Positions 9,837-20,531 of a DNA stretch of 64,000 bases are shown piece by piece. Where the stretch lies: NCBI GenBank assembly GCA_902569735.1, contig CACFVE010000004.1, forward strand, positions 1 through 64,000. The letters run 5' to 3'. The number at the start of each line of letters is the position of its first letter. The first letter of the stretch is position 1. The notes under the pieces were generated by a model. That model was not told where the DNA came from and ran no database searches. It saw nothing but the letters and a program-made list of their open reading frames with translations. A program made the translations under genes and the position numbers. The stretch comes from an uncultured Pelagibacteraceae bacterium (GTDB taxonomy: Bacteria > Pseudomonadota > Alphaproteobacteria > Pelagibacterales > Pelagibacteraceae).

Positions 9837-10654
9837 TAAATTTTAAAAGTTATCTCTTTTATCTTTGATACAGGACCTGTCATAAAAATATTTTTACTTT
9901 CATCGTATTTAATTTTTAATATTCCTTCTTTAAAATTTATATTTACATTGTTATCGGTTAGTTTATTAACGAATGCTGCTACAGCTGTCGCACAAGCAGC
10001 TGTTCCACATGCCTTAGTTAAACCTGCACCACGCTCCCAAACATTTACTGTTATATTATTTTTATTATCTACTTGAGCAAACGTAACATTAGTTTTTTCT
10101 GGAAACAGTTCATGATTTTCAATTTTAGGTCCAAAGATATTTAAATTGTGTTCAAAGCAATCTTTAACAAAAAAAATTATATGTGGATTTCCTACGTTAA
10201 CGCAAAAACCATCAGTGAAAGTTTTACCATCAATGTTTAATGTTATATCAGCAGGATTTATCGTTTTTGATAATGGAATTTCATCGAAACCGAATAAAGG
10301 TTTTCCAATTTCAAGCTCAACATCAAAATCACCAATTATTTTTGCTTTAAGCAATCTGTTGTTTGTTTTTAATTTAATTTCTTTAGTATTTAAATCTTTA
10401 CCTAAAAGATAAGCCACACACCTAGAACCATTTCCACATGCACTTACTTCGCTTCCATCTGAATTAAAAATTGTAATTGGGAAAGTATTATTGTTTTCTT
10501 TCTCAATATAAATAATTTGGTCAAAACCTAAGTTATCTTTATTACTTATTTTAATTATTTGTTCTTTGGATAAAGTAATTTCCTTTTTTCTTCTATCAAT
10601 AATGATAAAATCATTACCTAAACCATCCATTCTAAATCCATTTATCTCAGGCAT
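9836..10654 (-). CDS. dapF: Diaminopimelate epimerase (start moved from 10732 to the internal ATG at 10654)
   Basis: FRMDGLGNDFIIID, SACGNGSRCVA, ACGTAACATA motifs; the extra 26 aa upstream overlap the ffh regulatory region. Confidence 0.93.
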   Translation of the reverse strand: MPEINGFRMDGLGNDFIIIDRRKKEITLSKEQIIKISNKDNLGFDQIIYIEKENNNTFPITIFNSDGSEVSACGNGSRCVAYLLGKDLNTKEIKLKTNNRLLKAKIIGDFDVELEIGKPLFGFDEIPLSKTINPADITLNIDGKTFTDGFCVNVGNPHIIFFVKDCFEHNLNIFGPKIENHELFPEKTNVTFAQVDNKNNITVNVWERGAGLTKACGTAACATAVAAFVNKLTDNNVNINFKEGILKIKYDESKNIFMTGPVSKIKEITFKI

Positions 10655-10678
10655 AATAAGGATTAGTATAATTATTCG

Positions 10679-10707
10679 TTGACTTTTAAAACCCCAAATT
10701 GTACTTT
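10679..10707 (+). promoter_or_regulatory. Candidate promoter of ffh leader: TTGACT-17-TACTTT
   Basis: -35 TTGACT at 10679-10684, 17-nt spacer, weak -10 TACTTT at 10702-10707, immediately upstream of the structured leader. Confidence 0.4.
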
Positions 10708-10709
10708 GC

Positions 10710-10805
10710 CACCACTTTCCGCAAAATAACAAGTTTTTGCGGTGCTCTTAATTTTAAGAGTGTCGACACTAGTCAGCGAAGGTTCGCCCACTAGTGCGAT
10801 TGGTG
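10710..10805 (+). ncRNA. Structured leader upstream of ffh (consistent with the Pelagibacter ffh leader RNA motif)
   Basis: Three consecutive hairpins (10719-10742, 10745-10760, 10767-10796) enclosed by a possible CACCA/TGGTG stem (10710-10714/10801-10805); locally GC-rich. Confidence 0.7.
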
Positions 10806-10819
10806 TTGCTTGAAATGAA

Positions 10820-12172
10820 ATGTTTGAAAATTTAACAAATAAATTAGAAAATATTTTTTCTAAACTTAAAAAGGCTCCTTCGTTAACAGAAGATCAAGTT
10901 GATTCTGGTTTAAAAGAAATTAGACAAGCTTTACTCGAAGCTGATGTTGCTCTTTCAGTTGCTAAGGAATTTATAGCCAGTATTAAACCAAAAGCTATTG
11001 GTCAAGAGATAATAAGGTCGACTTCTCCTGGTCAAATGATTGTTAAGATTGTTTATGATGAATTAGTTAATATCTTAGGTACAAAAAGTGAAGAACTAAA
11101 CCTCAAAGCCGTCCCACCTATTTCAATTCTCTTAGTAGGATTACAAGGATCGGGAAAAACTACTTCAGCCGCCAAACTTGCAAAATTTATTGAGAAACAT
11201 TTTAAAAAAAAAGTAATGTTAGTTAGCTTAGACGTTTATAGGCCTGCTGCTCAAGAACAATTAAAAATGCTTGCAGAAAAAAATAGTATAGAGAATTTGC
11301 CAATAGTAGAAAAGCAGCAGCCAATTGATATTACAAAAAGGGCTTTGAATGCTGCAAATTTAAATGGATCAGATGTTATAATTTTTGATACCGCTGGCAG
11401 AACTCAAATAGATCTTCCAATGATGTCAGAAATTAAACAAGTAAAAGAAATAACTAAACCAGTTGAAACGATTTTAGTTGCTGACTCTCTCACAGGTCAA
11501 ATCGCTGTTAATGTTGCAAAAGAATTTGATGCTGCCGTGGATCTTTCGAGCATAATACTTACGAGGGTAGATGGAGATGGACGAGGAGGAGCAGCTCTAA
11601 GCATGAAGCAAGTAACTGGTAAACCTATTAAATATATTGGAATAGGAGAAAAGATAAGTGATTTTGAATTATTTTATCCGGACCGAATAGCTAATAGAAT
11701 TTTAGGAATGGGAGACGTTGTTTCTCTTGTCGAAAAAGCATCTCAAGATTTAGATGAAGAAAAAATTAAAAAAACAGAAGATGAAATTAAAAAAGGCATT
11801 TTTACAATGGACACGTACCTATCTCAATTAAGACAAATGAAAAAAATGGGAGGAATGGAAGGAGTTATGTCTTTACTACCTGGGGCAAGTAAAATCAAAA
11901 CACAAATGGATAATGCTTCTATTGATGAAAAAATGTTAATCGAGAATGAAGCAGTAATTTTATCTATGACAAGAAAAGAAAAAGAAAATCCAAAAATAAT
12001 TAGTGGTTCTAGGAGAAAAAGAATTTCTAAAGGCTCGGGTGTAGATGTTACTAAAATAAATAAATTACTTAAACAATTTAAAATGATGTCAGACATGATG
12101 AAAAAAATGTCTCAAGGAAAAAAAATTCCATCTGGAGCGATTCCTGATGAAATCATGAAACAACTAAAATGA
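10820..12172 (+). CDS. ffh: Signal recognition particle protein Ffh
   Basis: 450 aa; GLQGSGKTTSAAKLA, DVYRPAAQEQL, DTAGRTQ, methionine-rich M domain. Confidence 0.96.
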   Translation: MFENLTNKLENIFSKLKKAPSLTEDQVDSGLKEIRQALLEADVALSVAKEFIASIKPKAIGQEIIRSTSPGQMIVKIVYDELVNILGTKSEELNLKAVPPISILLVGLQGSGKTTSAAKLAKFIEKHFKKKVMLVSLDVYRPAAQEQLKMLAEKNSIENLPIVEKQQPIDITKRALNAANLNGSDVIIFDTAGRTQIDLPMMSEIKQVKEITKPVETILVADSLTGQIAVNVAKEFDAAVDLSSIILTRVDGDGRGGAALSMKQVTGKPIKYIGIGEKISDFELFYPDRIANRILGMGDVVSLVEKASQDLDEEKIKKTEDEIKKGIFTMDTYLSQLRQMKKMGGMEGVMSLLPGASKIKTQMDNASIDEKMLIENEAVILSMTRKEKENPKIISGSRRKRISKGSGVDVTKINKLLKQFKMMSDMMKKMSQGKKIPSGAIPDEIMKQLK

Positions 12173-12182
12173 AAGGTATAAA

Positions 12183-12680
12183 ATGTTAAGAATAAGATTA
12201 TCAATGGGTGGTGTAAAAAAAAGACCTGTTTATAAAATAGTAGTAGCAGACGGCAGATATCCTAGAGATGGTAAATTTATTGAAAAATTGGGATCTTATA
12301 ATCCTCTGTTACCAAAAGATAAAAAAGAAAGAATAAAAGTTGAATTCGAGAGAGTTAAGTATTGGATCAGTAAAGGTGCACAGCCTACTTTGAGAGTTTC
12401 TAGAATTTTAGGTGAGATGCAATTAATGCCGATGCCTAAGCCAGGTAATAATCCTCATAAAGCTGTTCCTAAAAAAGATAGAAAAAAAGAGGATAAAAAG
12501 GAAGAACCAAAAGCAGAAGCTAAAAAGGAAGAACCAAAAGCAGAAGCTAAAAAGGAAGAACCAAAAGCAGAAGCTAAAAAGGAAGAACCAAAAGCAGAAG
12601 CTAAAAAGGAAGAACCAAAAGCAGAAGCTAAAAAGGAAGAACCAAAAGCAGAAGCTAAAAAGGAAGAACCAAAAGATTAG
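12183..12680 (+). CDS. rpsP: 30S ribosomal protein S16 with repetitive Lys/Glu/Ala C-terminal tail
   Basis: N-term MLRIRLSMGGVKKRPVYKIVVAD...; followed by (KKEEPKAEA)n. Confidence 0.95.
   Translation: MLRIRLSMGGVKKRPVYKIVVADGRYPRDGKFIEKLGSYNPLLPKDKKERIKVEFERVKYWISKGAQPTLRVSRILGEMQLMPMPKPGNNPHKAVPKKDRKKEDKKEEPKAEAKKEEPKAEAKKEEPKAEAKKEEPKAEAKKEEPKAEAKKEEPKAEAKKEEPKD
12495..12674 (+). repeat. 27-bp perfect tandem repeat (AAAAAGGAAGAACCAAAAGCAGAAGCT), 6 full copies plus an 18-nt partial copy
   Basis: Direct reading of the sequence; copies appear identical at the nucleotide level; in frame within rpsP. Confidence 0.95.
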
Positions 12681-12697
12681 CTCAGGGACTTGTAATT

Positions 12698-13399
12698 ATG
12701 TTTGAAGTAAGAATTTTTACTTTGTATCCAGATTTATATCCTGGGCCGTTCAACTTTGGTATTTATAAAAAAGCTAAAGAAAAAAAGATTTGGGATTTAA
12801 AAGTTATAAATATAAGAGATTATGCTATTGATAAACATAGTTCTGTAGACGACACACCTTTTGGAGGTGGAAGTGGAATGCTATTACGACCAGATGTAGT
12901 AGCCTCAGCATTAGACGCTAATCTAAAAAAAGATGAAACTACAATTTATTTATCTCCTAAAGGAAAAAAGTTTGATCAAAAAGTTGCTAAAGGATTTAGT
13001 AAGCAAAAAAAACTAAATCTATTGTGTGGTCATTTTGAAGGAATCGATCAAAGACTTTTAGAAACAAGAAATATAGAGGAATATAGCATTGGAGATTTTA
13101 TATTGTCTGGAGGAGAGACAGCTTCATTTGTTTTTATTGACTCAGTTATTCGATTATTACCAGGTGTTTTAGGAAATGATAATTCAACAAAAGAAGAAAG
13201 TTTTGAAGACTATCTATTGGAATACCCTCAATATACAAAACCTCAAAATTGGGAAGGAAAAAGTACTCCAGATGTACTATTATCTGGTGATCATGCCAAA
13301 ATTAAAGACTGGCGTTTATCACAATCTGAGGCTATAACACGTCGCCAGAGACCTGATCTTTGGAAAAAATATTTAAATAAAAAAAATGAAAAACATTGA
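12698..13399 (+). CDS. trmD: tRNA (guanine-N1)-methyltransferase
   Basis: 233 aa; [39 protein letters not shown]. Confidence 0.96.
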   Translation: MFEVRIFTLYPDLYPGPFNFGIYKKAKEKKIWDLKVINIRDYAIDKHSSVDDTPFGGGSGMLLRPDVVASALDANLKKDETTIYLSPKGKKFDQKVAKGFSKQKKLNLLCGHFEGIDQRLLETRNIEEYSIGDFILSGGETASFVFIDSVIRLLPGVLGNDNSTKEESFEDYLLEYPQYTKPQNWEGKSTPDVLLSGDHAKIKDWRLSQSEAITRRQRPDLWKKYLNKKNEKH

Positions 13400-13892
13400 A
13401 GATATAAATAAAGAGGCAATTAAAAAAATTATTGCTAATAAAAAAATAACTAATTTTTTTTCAGGAGATACAATAAAAGTTGGTGTAAAAATTGTAGAAG
13501 GAAAAAGAGAGAGAATTCAATATTTTGAAGGTGTTTGTATTGCAAAAAAAAATAGAGATATAAATTCCTCTTTTACGGTTAGGAAAATATCATTCGGTGA
13601 AGGCGTAGAGAGAACTTTCGCACTATATAGTCCAAATGTAGATTCTATTAAAGTAATTAGATCAGGAAAAGTTAGAAGAGCAAAGCTTTACTATTTAAGA
13701 GACAGAAAAGGTAAATCAGCAAGAATAGCTGAAAAAATTAAAAAGAAAATTGGGATTGATATCTCAACTCAGCCTACAGAGCCAGTACAAAAAATAGTTG
13801 CTGATGTTAAAGAAAGTAAGCAATCAGAAGAAAAAAAAGATACTCCTGTAGTTCAGAAAAAAACTGAGACAAAAACTAGCGAAAAAAAATAA
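13386..13892 (+). CDS. rplS: 50S ribosomal protein L19 with charged C-terminal extension
   Basis: [55 protein letters not shown]. Confidence 0.95.
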   Translation: MKNIEDINKEAIKKIIANKKITNFFSGDTIKVGVKIVEGKRERIQYFEGVCIAKKNRDINSSFTVRKISFGEGVERTFALYSPNVDSIKVIRSGKVRRAKLYYLRDRKGKSARIAEKIKKKIGIDISTQPTEPVQKIVADVKESKQSEEKKDTPVVQKKTETKTSEKK

Positions 13893-13900
13893 TATTATTT

Positions 13901-15304
13901 TTGATGCCAAAGAGTCTATATGATAAAATATGGGAAGACCATCTTGTTCACGAACAACATGACGGAACTTCTTTAATTTATGTCGATAGACATTTAGTTC
14001 ATGAAGTTACTAGCCCCCAAGCTTTTGAAGGTTTAAGACTTCAAAAACGAAAAGTAAGAAGACCAGAATACACTTTGGCTGTTCCAGACCATAATGTTCC
14101 AACAACAGATAGGTCTAAAGGAATAGATGACAAAGAATCTAGAATCCAAGTGGATACTTTAAGAAATAATTGCAAAGAATTTGGCATAAAACTTTTTGAT
14201 GTAAATGACAAAAGACAAGGAATTGTACATATCATCGGACCAGAACAAGGTTTTACTCAACCAGGCACAGTTATAGTCTGTGGAGACAGTCATACAGCTA
14301 CACATGGAGCATTTGGAGCTTTAGCCTTTGGAATAGGAACATCAGAAGTAGAGCATGTGTTGGCAACTCAGACACTCATTCAAAAGAAATCAAAAAATTT
14401 AAGAATAAATGTAAACGGTGCATTACCTAAAGGTGTTACTGCTAAAGATGTTATTCTAAAAATTATTGGAACAATTGGGACTGCTGGTGGCACTGGTTAT
14501 GTAATTGAATTTTCTGGGGATGTAATAAAAAACTTAAGTATGGAAGAAAGAATGACAGTTTGTAATATGACTATAGAAGCTGGAGCCAGAGCTGGACTAA
14601 TTGCTCCAGATGAGAAAACTTTTGAATATTTGAAAGATAAGGCCATGTCTCCTAAGGGTGAAAATTGGAATAAAGCAATAGATTTTTGGAAATCTTTGTT
14701 TTCTGATAAAGGTTGTAAGTTTGATAAAGAAATTAATATTGATGGAAAAGAAATCGAACCATTAGTTACGTGGGGTACTTCCCCTCAAGATATTTCACCA
14801 GTTACTGGAGTAGTCCCTGATCCTGATAAAGAAACAAATGAAGATAGAAAAATGGCAATGAAAAGATCATTGGAATATATGGGTTTGAAAGCCAATACTA
14901 AAATATCAGATATAAAAATAGACAAAATATTTATCGGAAGCTGTACTAACGGTAGAATAGAAGATTTAAGATTAGCTGCAGAACTTTTAAAGGGAAAAAA
15001 AATTGCTAGCACCGTCAGCGCGATGGTAGTGCCAGGATCTGGACTTGTTAAAGCTCAAGCAGAACAAGAGGGGCTAGATAAGATATTTATAAAAGCAGGA
15101 TTTGAATGGAGAGAACCTGGATGTTCAATGTGTCTAGGCATGAATCCGGATCAGTTGAAACCCAAAGAAAGATGTGCATCAACATCAAATAGAAATTTTG
15201 AAGGAAGACAAGGTAGAGGCGGCAGAACCCACTTGGTTAGTCCTGGTATGGCAATTGCGGCAGCTATTAAAGGACATCTTTCAGATGTAAGAGAAATAAA
15301 ATAA
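13901..15304 (+). CDS. leuC: 3-isopropylmalate dehydratase large subunit
   Basis: 467 aa; [45 protein letters not shown]. Confidence 0.96.
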   Translation: MMPKSLYDKIWEDHLVHEQHDGTSLIYVDRHLVHEVTSPQAFEGLRLQKRKVRRPEYTLAVPDHNVPTTDRSKGIDDKESRIQVDTLRNNCKEFGIKLFDVNDKRQGIVHIIGPEQGFTQPGTVIVCGDSHTATHGAFGALAFGIGTSEVEHVLATQTLIQKKSKNLRINVNGALPKGVTAKDVILKIIGTIGTAGGTGYVIEFSGDVIKNLSMEERMTVCNMTIEAGARAGLIAPDEKTFEYLKDKAMSPKGENWNKAIDFWKSLFSDKGCKFDKEINIDGKEIEPLVTWGTSPQDISPVTGVVPDPDKETNEDRKMAMKRSLEYMGLKANTKISDIKIDKIFIGSCTNGRIEDLRLAAELLKGKKIASTVSAMVVPGSGLVKAQAEQEGLDKIFIKAGFEWREPGCSMCLGMNPDQLKPKERCASTSNRNFEGRQGRGGRTHLVSPGMAIAAAIKGHLSDVREIK

Positions 15305-15912
15305 TGAAGAAGTTTAATAAAATAAAAAGTATTCCTTCATATTTAGCGTTACAAAATATTGACACTGATATGATTATTCCAAAACAATTTCTAAAAACAA
15401 TTAAAAGAACTGGTTTAGGAAAAAGTTTGTTTTATGAAATGCGTTATGATGAAAATGGACAAATAATTAAGGATTTTATATTAAATAAAAAACCCTACAA
15501 TGAATCAAAAATTTTGTTAGCCGGTAAAAATTTTGGTTGTGGTTCTTCAAGAGAGCATGCACCTTGGGCGCTGTCTGATTTTGGAATAAAATGTATTATC
15601 AGTTCTAGTTTTGCTGATATATTTTATAATAATTGTTTTAAAAATGGGATTTTACCAATAAAGATAGGCGAAGAAACTGTTTTAGAGCTATCTGATTATT
15701 CAAAAAGAAAAGAAGAGATTGAAATTAATTTAGAGAAACAAAAAATTTATTACGGAAATAAAGTCTCTGAATTTGATATAGATGAATTCAAAAAAAAATG
15801 TTTGATCAACGGTTTGGATGATATTGACTTATCAATGGAAAAAATAACACATATAAATAATTATGAGAAAAAAATTAATGCAATTAAACCTTGGATTTTA
15901 AATAATGAGTAA
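15304..15912 (+). CDS. leuD: 3-isopropylmalate dehydratase small subunit
   Basis: 202 aa; [27 protein letters not shown]. Confidence 0.96.
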   Translation: MKKFNKIKSIPSYLALQNIDTDMIIPKQFLKTIKRTGLGKSLFYEMRYDENGQIIKDFILNKKPYNESKILLAGKNFGCGSSREHAPWALSDFGIKCIISSSFADIFYNNCFKNGILPIKIGEETVLELSDYSKRKEEIEINLEKQKIYYGNKVSEFDIDEFKKKCLINGLDDIDLSMEKITHINNYEKKINAIKPWILNNE

Positions 15913-17011
15913 AAATAGTAAAAGAAAAATTTTATTATTACCAGGTGATGGTATTGGACCAGAAGTTGTAAGAGAAGTAAAAAAGATATTAGACTGGTTT
16001 AACAAAATTAAATCTTTGGACTTTAGTTTTGAAGAAGAGTTAATAGGTGGGGCTTCAATTGATGCTCATAAAATTCCTATAACTGACGAAGTTTTTTTTA
16101 AATCTTTGGAGTCAGACGCGGTAATCTTGGGAGCTTGTGGAGGTCCAAAGTGGGATAATTTGGAATTTTCTAAAAAACCTGAAAGAGCTCTTTTAAAACT
16201 AAGAAAAGAACTAAAATTATTTGCAAATCTAAGACCTGCAATTTGTTTTAAGCAACTGGTAGACTCATCAACTTTAAAACCTGAAATAGTATCTGGCTTA
16301 GACATTATGATCGTTAGAGAATTAACAGGGGGAATATATTTTGGTGAACCAAGGGGAATAGAGCCAATAGAAAATAATCAAAGAAGAGGTATAAATACAC
16401 ACTCTTATACGACAGGTGAGATTCAAAGAATTGCAAGAGTTGCTTTCGATTTGGCAAAAAAAAGAAAAAATAAAGTAACCTCTTGTGAAAAATCTAATGT
16501 GATGGAAGCAGGAGTATTATGGAGGGAAGAGGTACAAACTTTAAAAGATAAAGAGTTTAAAAAAATAGAACTAGAGCATATGTTGGCAGATAATTGCGCT
16601 ATGCAACTTTTGAGAAATCCAAAACAATTTGATGTAATACTAGCTGACAATTTATTTGGAGATATGCTATCAGATGAAGCAGCAATGTTAACAGGTTCTT
16701 TGGGTTTACTACCCTCTGCTTCTCTTGGTTCGAAAGACAAAAATGGAAAAATTAGATCTCTTTACGAGCCTGTTCATGGTTCTGCACCAGACATTGCTGG
16801 TAAAAATATTGCTAATCCTATTGCAACTGTATTAAGTTTATCTATGGCATTTAGATATTCTTTAAATCTCGATAAAGAAGCTGATTTATTGGATGCTTCT
16901 GTTCAAAAAGTCTTGGATGATGGTTTGAGGACAAAAGATATTATGTCAGATGGTAAAAAAGAAGTCAGCACAACTGATATGGGTGATGCAATTATATCAA
17001 AATTGAAATAA
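15905..17011 (+). CDS. leuB: 3-isopropylmalate dehydrogenase
   Basis: 368 aa; [44 protein letters not shown]. Confidence 0.96.
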   Translation: MSKNSKRKILLLPGDGIGPEVVREVKKILDWFNKIKSLDFSFEEELIGGASIDAHKIPITDEVFFKSLESDAVILGACGGPKWDNLEFSKKPERALLKLRKELKLFANLRPAICFKQLVDSSTLKPEIVSGLDIMIVRELTGGIYFGEPRGIEPIENNQRRGINTHSYTTGEIQRIARVAFDLAKKRKNKVTSCEKSNVMEAGVLWREEVQTLKDKEFKKIELEHMLADNCAMQLLRNPKQFDVILADNLFGDMLSDEAAMLTGSLGLLPSASLGSKDKNGKIRSLYEPVHGSAPDIAGKNIANPIATVLSLSMAFRYSLNLDKEADLLDASVQKVLDDGLRTKDIMSDGKKEVSTTDMGDAIISKLK

Positions 17012-17025
17012 AATAATTTAATAAT

Positions 17026-18018
17026 ATGAATTTCGCAATAATCGGTGCTACTGGCAACGTAGGCAGAAAAACAATAGAAGTACTAGAAAAATCAAAAATA
17101 AAAATTGATAATCTTTTTTTAGTAGCATCAGAAAAAAGTGCTGGGAAAAAATTAATTTTTAAAAAAAAAGAAATAATTGTCGAACAATTAGAAAAATATG
17201 ATTTTTCGAAAGCAGAGATTACTATTTTTGCAGCTGGAAGTGAAATTGCAAAAAAATGGGCACCTAAAGCTTCTAAAAAAACTATTATTATAGATAATTC
17301 AAAATATTTTAGAATGGACGAGGATGTTCCGTTGGTAGTTGCCGAAGTTAATCCTGATGATTTAAAGAATCATAAAAATATAATATCAAACCCTAATTGT
17401 TCGACAATTCAATTAATGCTTCCTTTAAAACCTCTTCACGATAAGTATAAAATAAAAAGAGTAGTAGTTTCAACTTATCAAGCAGTTTCTGGAGCAGGAA
17501 AAGCATCAGTCGATGAGTTATTAAGCCAGACAAAGGATTATTTAGATGATAAAAAAATTGAACCTAAAAATTTTACAAAACAAATAGCGTTTAATTTAAT
17601 ACCACATATAGATACTTTTGTTGAGGATGGATATACAAAAGAAGAATGGAAAATGGAAAATGAAACAAAAAAAATATTAAATGAAACAATTGGTTTAACC
17701 GCAACTTGTGTAAGAGTTCCTGTAAAAACTTCTCATTCAGAGTCTGTAAATGTTGAGTTTGAAAATGATTATGATTTGGAAACAGTTAGAAAAATTTTAC
17801 AAAATGCTCCAGGATGTAAAGTTATTGATGAGCAAAAAGACGGAGGATATATCACACCTCTAGAGGCAGAAGGAGATTATTTAACCTTTATCTCCAGAAT
17901 TAGAAAAGATCATTCTAATAAAAAAGCTTTAAACATGTGGGTAGTTTCAGATAATTTATTAAAAGGAGCTGCTTTAAACACTGTTCAGATAGCCGAACGT
18001 TTAATGAAGAAAAATTAA
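17026..18018 (+). CDS. asd: Aspartate-semialdehyde dehydrogenase
   Basis: 330 aa; GATGNVGRKTIEVL, ISNPNCSTIQL, VVSTYQAVSGAGK. Confidence 0.95.
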   Translation: MNFAIIGATGNVGRKTIEVLEKSKIKIDNLFLVASEKSAGKKLIFKKKEIIVEQLEKYDFSKAEITIFAAGSEIAKKWAPKASKKTIIIDNSKYFRMDEDVPLVVAEVNPDDLKNHKNIISNPNCSTIQLMLPLKPLHDKYKIKRVVVSTYQAVSGAGKASVDELLSQTKDYLDDKKIEPKNFTKQIAFNLIPHIDTFVEDGYTKEEWKMENETKKILNETIGLTATCVRVPVKTSHSESVNVEFENDYDLETVRKILQNAPGCKVIDEQKDGGYITPLEAEGDYLTFISRIRKDHSNKKALNMWVVSDNLLKGAALNTVQIAERLMKKN

Positions 18019-18041
18019 AGAGTTTAGTTTATAAATAGGTT

Positions 18042-18428
18042 ATGCAAAATAACAATAATCCTTTAAGTCCTCATCTAGGAATTTATAAGTGGCAAATCTC
18101 ATCTCTTCTTTCTATTACTCATAGGATAGTTGGAGTGATTAATTTTTTGGCAATTACATTAATTTGTTTTTGGACTTTATCTTTGCTTTTAGGTGAAAAT
18201 AGTTATGAAGTAACAAAAATATTTTTAAAATCTTTCTTTGGAAAATTTATAATAATTTCTTTGTGCTGGACCTTTAGTTTTCATATTTTAAATGAAATTA
18301 GGCACCTAATTTGGGATATGGGTTATGGTTTTGATTTAAAAATTGCAAAAATTACAGGAGTTCTTGCTTTTTTTGGATCTTTCATTTTAACAATTCTATT
18401 TTATCTAATAGGAAAAAATTTTCTTTAA
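18042..18428 (+). CDS. sdhC: Succinate dehydrogenase cytochrome b556 subunit
   Basis: 128 aa; PLSPHLGIYKWQISSLLSITHRIVGV. Confidence 0.93.
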   Translation: MQNNNNPLSPHLGIYKWQISSLLSITHRIVGVINFLAITLICFWTLSLLLGENSYEVTKIFLKSFFGKFIIISLCWTFSFHILNEIRHLIWDMGYGFDLKIAKITGVLAFFGSFILTILFYLIGKNFL

Positions 18429-18429
18429 T

Positions 18430-18756
18430 ATGCATACTTCAACAAAAAAATGGTTATTTCTTAAATATAGTTCTTTAACGTTAATTCCGTTAATGATCTG
18501 GTTTATAATTAATTTGGTATCAATTTTTGATTTAGATTATATAGAAGTTGTCATTTTTTTTACAAAACAACCATCAAAAATTTTATTTTCTTTTTTTATT
18601 GTCTTTTCTTACTTTTTTTCAGCTTTAACTATAAGTGAAATCTTTGAAGACTATATTCAAGATGAAAAGATAAAAAATGTCGCAAACAAAATACTAAATT
18701 TTTTTGCTATAATAGTACCAATAATAACAATTATAGGAATATTTAATTTATCATAA
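18430..18756 (+). CDS. sdhD: Succinate dehydrogenase membrane anchor subunit
   Basis: 108 aa, 3 TM, between sdhC and sdhA. Confidence 0.85.
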   Translation: MHTSTKKWLFLKYSSLTLIPLMIWFIINLVSIFDLDYIEVVIFFTKQPSKILFSFFIVFSYFFSALTISEIFEDYIQDEKIKNVANKILNFFAIIVPIITIIGIFNLS

Positions 18757-20531
18757 TGAGCGCTTATAAAATTATAGACCACGAATATGACGTTGTAGTT
18801 CTTGGGGCCGGTGGATCCGGATTGAGAGCTGCAGTAGGTCTGTCAGAAGCAGGATTAAAAACAGCATGTATTTCAAAAGTTTTTCCAACTAGAAGTCATA
18901 CCTCAGCTGCTCAAGGAGGAATCTCTGCTGCGCTAGGAAACATGGGAGAAGACGATTGGAGATGGCACATGTATGATACTGTTAAAGGCTCTGATTGGTT
19001 AGGCGATCAAGATGCTATTGAATACCTTTGTAAAGAAGCTCCAAATGCGGTTAAAGAATTGGATAAATATGGAGTTCCTTTTAGTAGAACTAAGGATGGA
19101 AAAATATACCAAAGACCTTTTGGAGGTATGACTAAAAATTATGGTAATGGAACTGTTCAAAGAACTTGTGCGGCAGCCGATAGAACTGGACATGCCATTC
19201 TTCACACTTTGTACGGTCAAGCGTTAAAACATAATACAGAATTTTTTATTGAATATTTTGCATTGGATTTAATTATGAAAAACGGTGAATGCAAAGGATT
19301 GATAGCATGGAATTTAAATGATGGCACGATACATAGGTTCAAATCTCATATAACAATAATAGCTACAGGCGGTTATGGTAAAATTTATTATTCCGCTACT
19401 TCGGCCCACACTTGTACTGGAGACGGCAATGGAATGGTTTTAAGAGCTGGTTTACCATTACAAGATATGGAATTTGTTCAGTTCCACCCTACCGGAATAT
19501 ATGGTGTTGGATGCTTAATATCAGAAGGAGTAAGAGGTGAAGGTGGTTTTCTTTTAAATTCTAAAGGTGAAAGATTTATGGAGAAATATGCTCCTAATGC
19601 CAAAGATCTTGCTTCAAGAGATGTAGTGAGCAGATCTATTGCTATAGAAATAAATGAAGGAAGAGGAGTAGGAAAAGAAAAAGATCACGTACATCTTCAC
19701 TTGGATCATCTAGATCCCAAAGTAATCGATGATAGGCTTCCAGGTATAGCAGAGTCAGCAAAAACTTTTTCAGGAGTTGATGTAACTAAAGACCCTATAC
19801 CAGTAGTGCCGACTGTTCATTATAATATGGGTGGAATACCTACTAATTACAAAGCAGAAGTTTTAACATTAAACGGATCTGAGAAGACAGTGCCTGGACT
19901 TATGGCAATAGGTGAAGCCGCTTGTGTTTCCGTCCATGGTGCAAATAGATTAGGATCAAATTCATTAATAGATTTAGTAGTTTTTGGAAAAGCTGCTGCT
20001 AAAAGAGCTGCTGAGTTGATTAAACCTAATACAGCTCATGACATTTCACCTCAAAGTGAAATGGATAAATGTTTAGATAGATTTGACAAAATTAGAAACT
20101 CTAAGGGCGAGACAAATACTGCAAAACTTAGATTATCCATGCAAAAAACTATGCAAAGTAAATGCGCCGTATTTAGAACTGAAAAAACTTTAAAAGAGGG
20201 TGTTAATGAAATTAGAAAACCTTTTGAAGGAATGGAAGATATATCTGTCAAAGATAAATCTCTATTATTTAATACAGATCTGGTAGAGTCATTAGAATTT
20301 GATAATTTGATAAGACAAGCAATGACAACTATGGACTCTGCATATCACAGAAAAGAGAGTAGAGGAGCTCATGCAAGAGAAGATTTTTCTAAAAGAAATG
20401 ATAAACAATTTATGAAACATACTTTGGCATGGCAAAATGGAAAAGAAGTTAAAGTTAAATATAGAGATGTACATGCAAGAACTTTAACAAATGATGTACA
20501 GTATTTTCCTCCAAAAGAACGGGTTTATTAA
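18756..20531 (+). CDS. sdhA: Succinate dehydrogenase flavoprotein subunit
   Basis: 591 aa; [55 protein letters not shown]. Confidence 0.97.
   Translation: MSAYKIIDHEYDVVVLGAGGSGLRAAVGLSEAGLKTACISKVFPTRSHTSAAQGGISAALGNMGEDDWRWHMYDTVKGSDWLGDQDAIEYLCKEAPNAVKELDKYGVPFSRTKDGKIYQRPFGGMTKNYGNGTVQRTCAAADRTGHAILHTLYGQALKHNTEFFIEYFALDLIMKNGECKGLIAWNLNDGTIHRFKSHITIIATGGYGKIYYSATSAHTCTGDGNGMVLRAGLPLQDMEFVQFHPTGIYGVGCLISEGVRGEGGFLLNSKGERFMEKYAPNAKDLASRDVVSRSIAIEINEGRGVGKEKDHVHLHLDHLDPKVIDDRLPGIAESAKTFSGVDVTKDPIPVVPTVHYNMGGIPTNYKAEVLTLNGSEKTVPGLMAIGEAACVSVHGANRLGSNSLIDLVVFGKAAAKRAAELIKPNTAHDISPQSEMDKCLDRFDKIRNSKGETNTAKLRLSMQKTMQSKCAVFRTEKTLKEGVNEIRKPFEGMEDISVKDKSLLFNTDLVESLEFDNLIRQAMTTMDSAYHRKESRGAHAREDFSKRNDKQFMKHTLAWQNGKEVKVKYRDVHARTLTNDVQYFPPKERVY

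Noticed and set aside
10655-10732. N-terminal extension of dapF in the ORF track
   Set aside because: Extension MLFCGKWWQSTIWGFKSQRIIILILI is unlike DapF and is antisense to the ffh promoter/leader; the ATG at 10654 gives the canonical start.
10679-10819. Could the dapF-ffh structured region be the 4.5S/SRP RNA gene itself?
   Set aside because: The characteristic SRP helix 8 sequence (GGUCAGGUCCGGAAGGAAGCAGCC-like) is not present; three short hairpins directly upstream of ffh fit a cis-regulatory leader better.
12495-12674. Direct-repeat array as a possible CRISPR
   Set aside because: Repeats are contiguous 27-bp units without spacers and are in frame within rpsP; no cas genes in the window.
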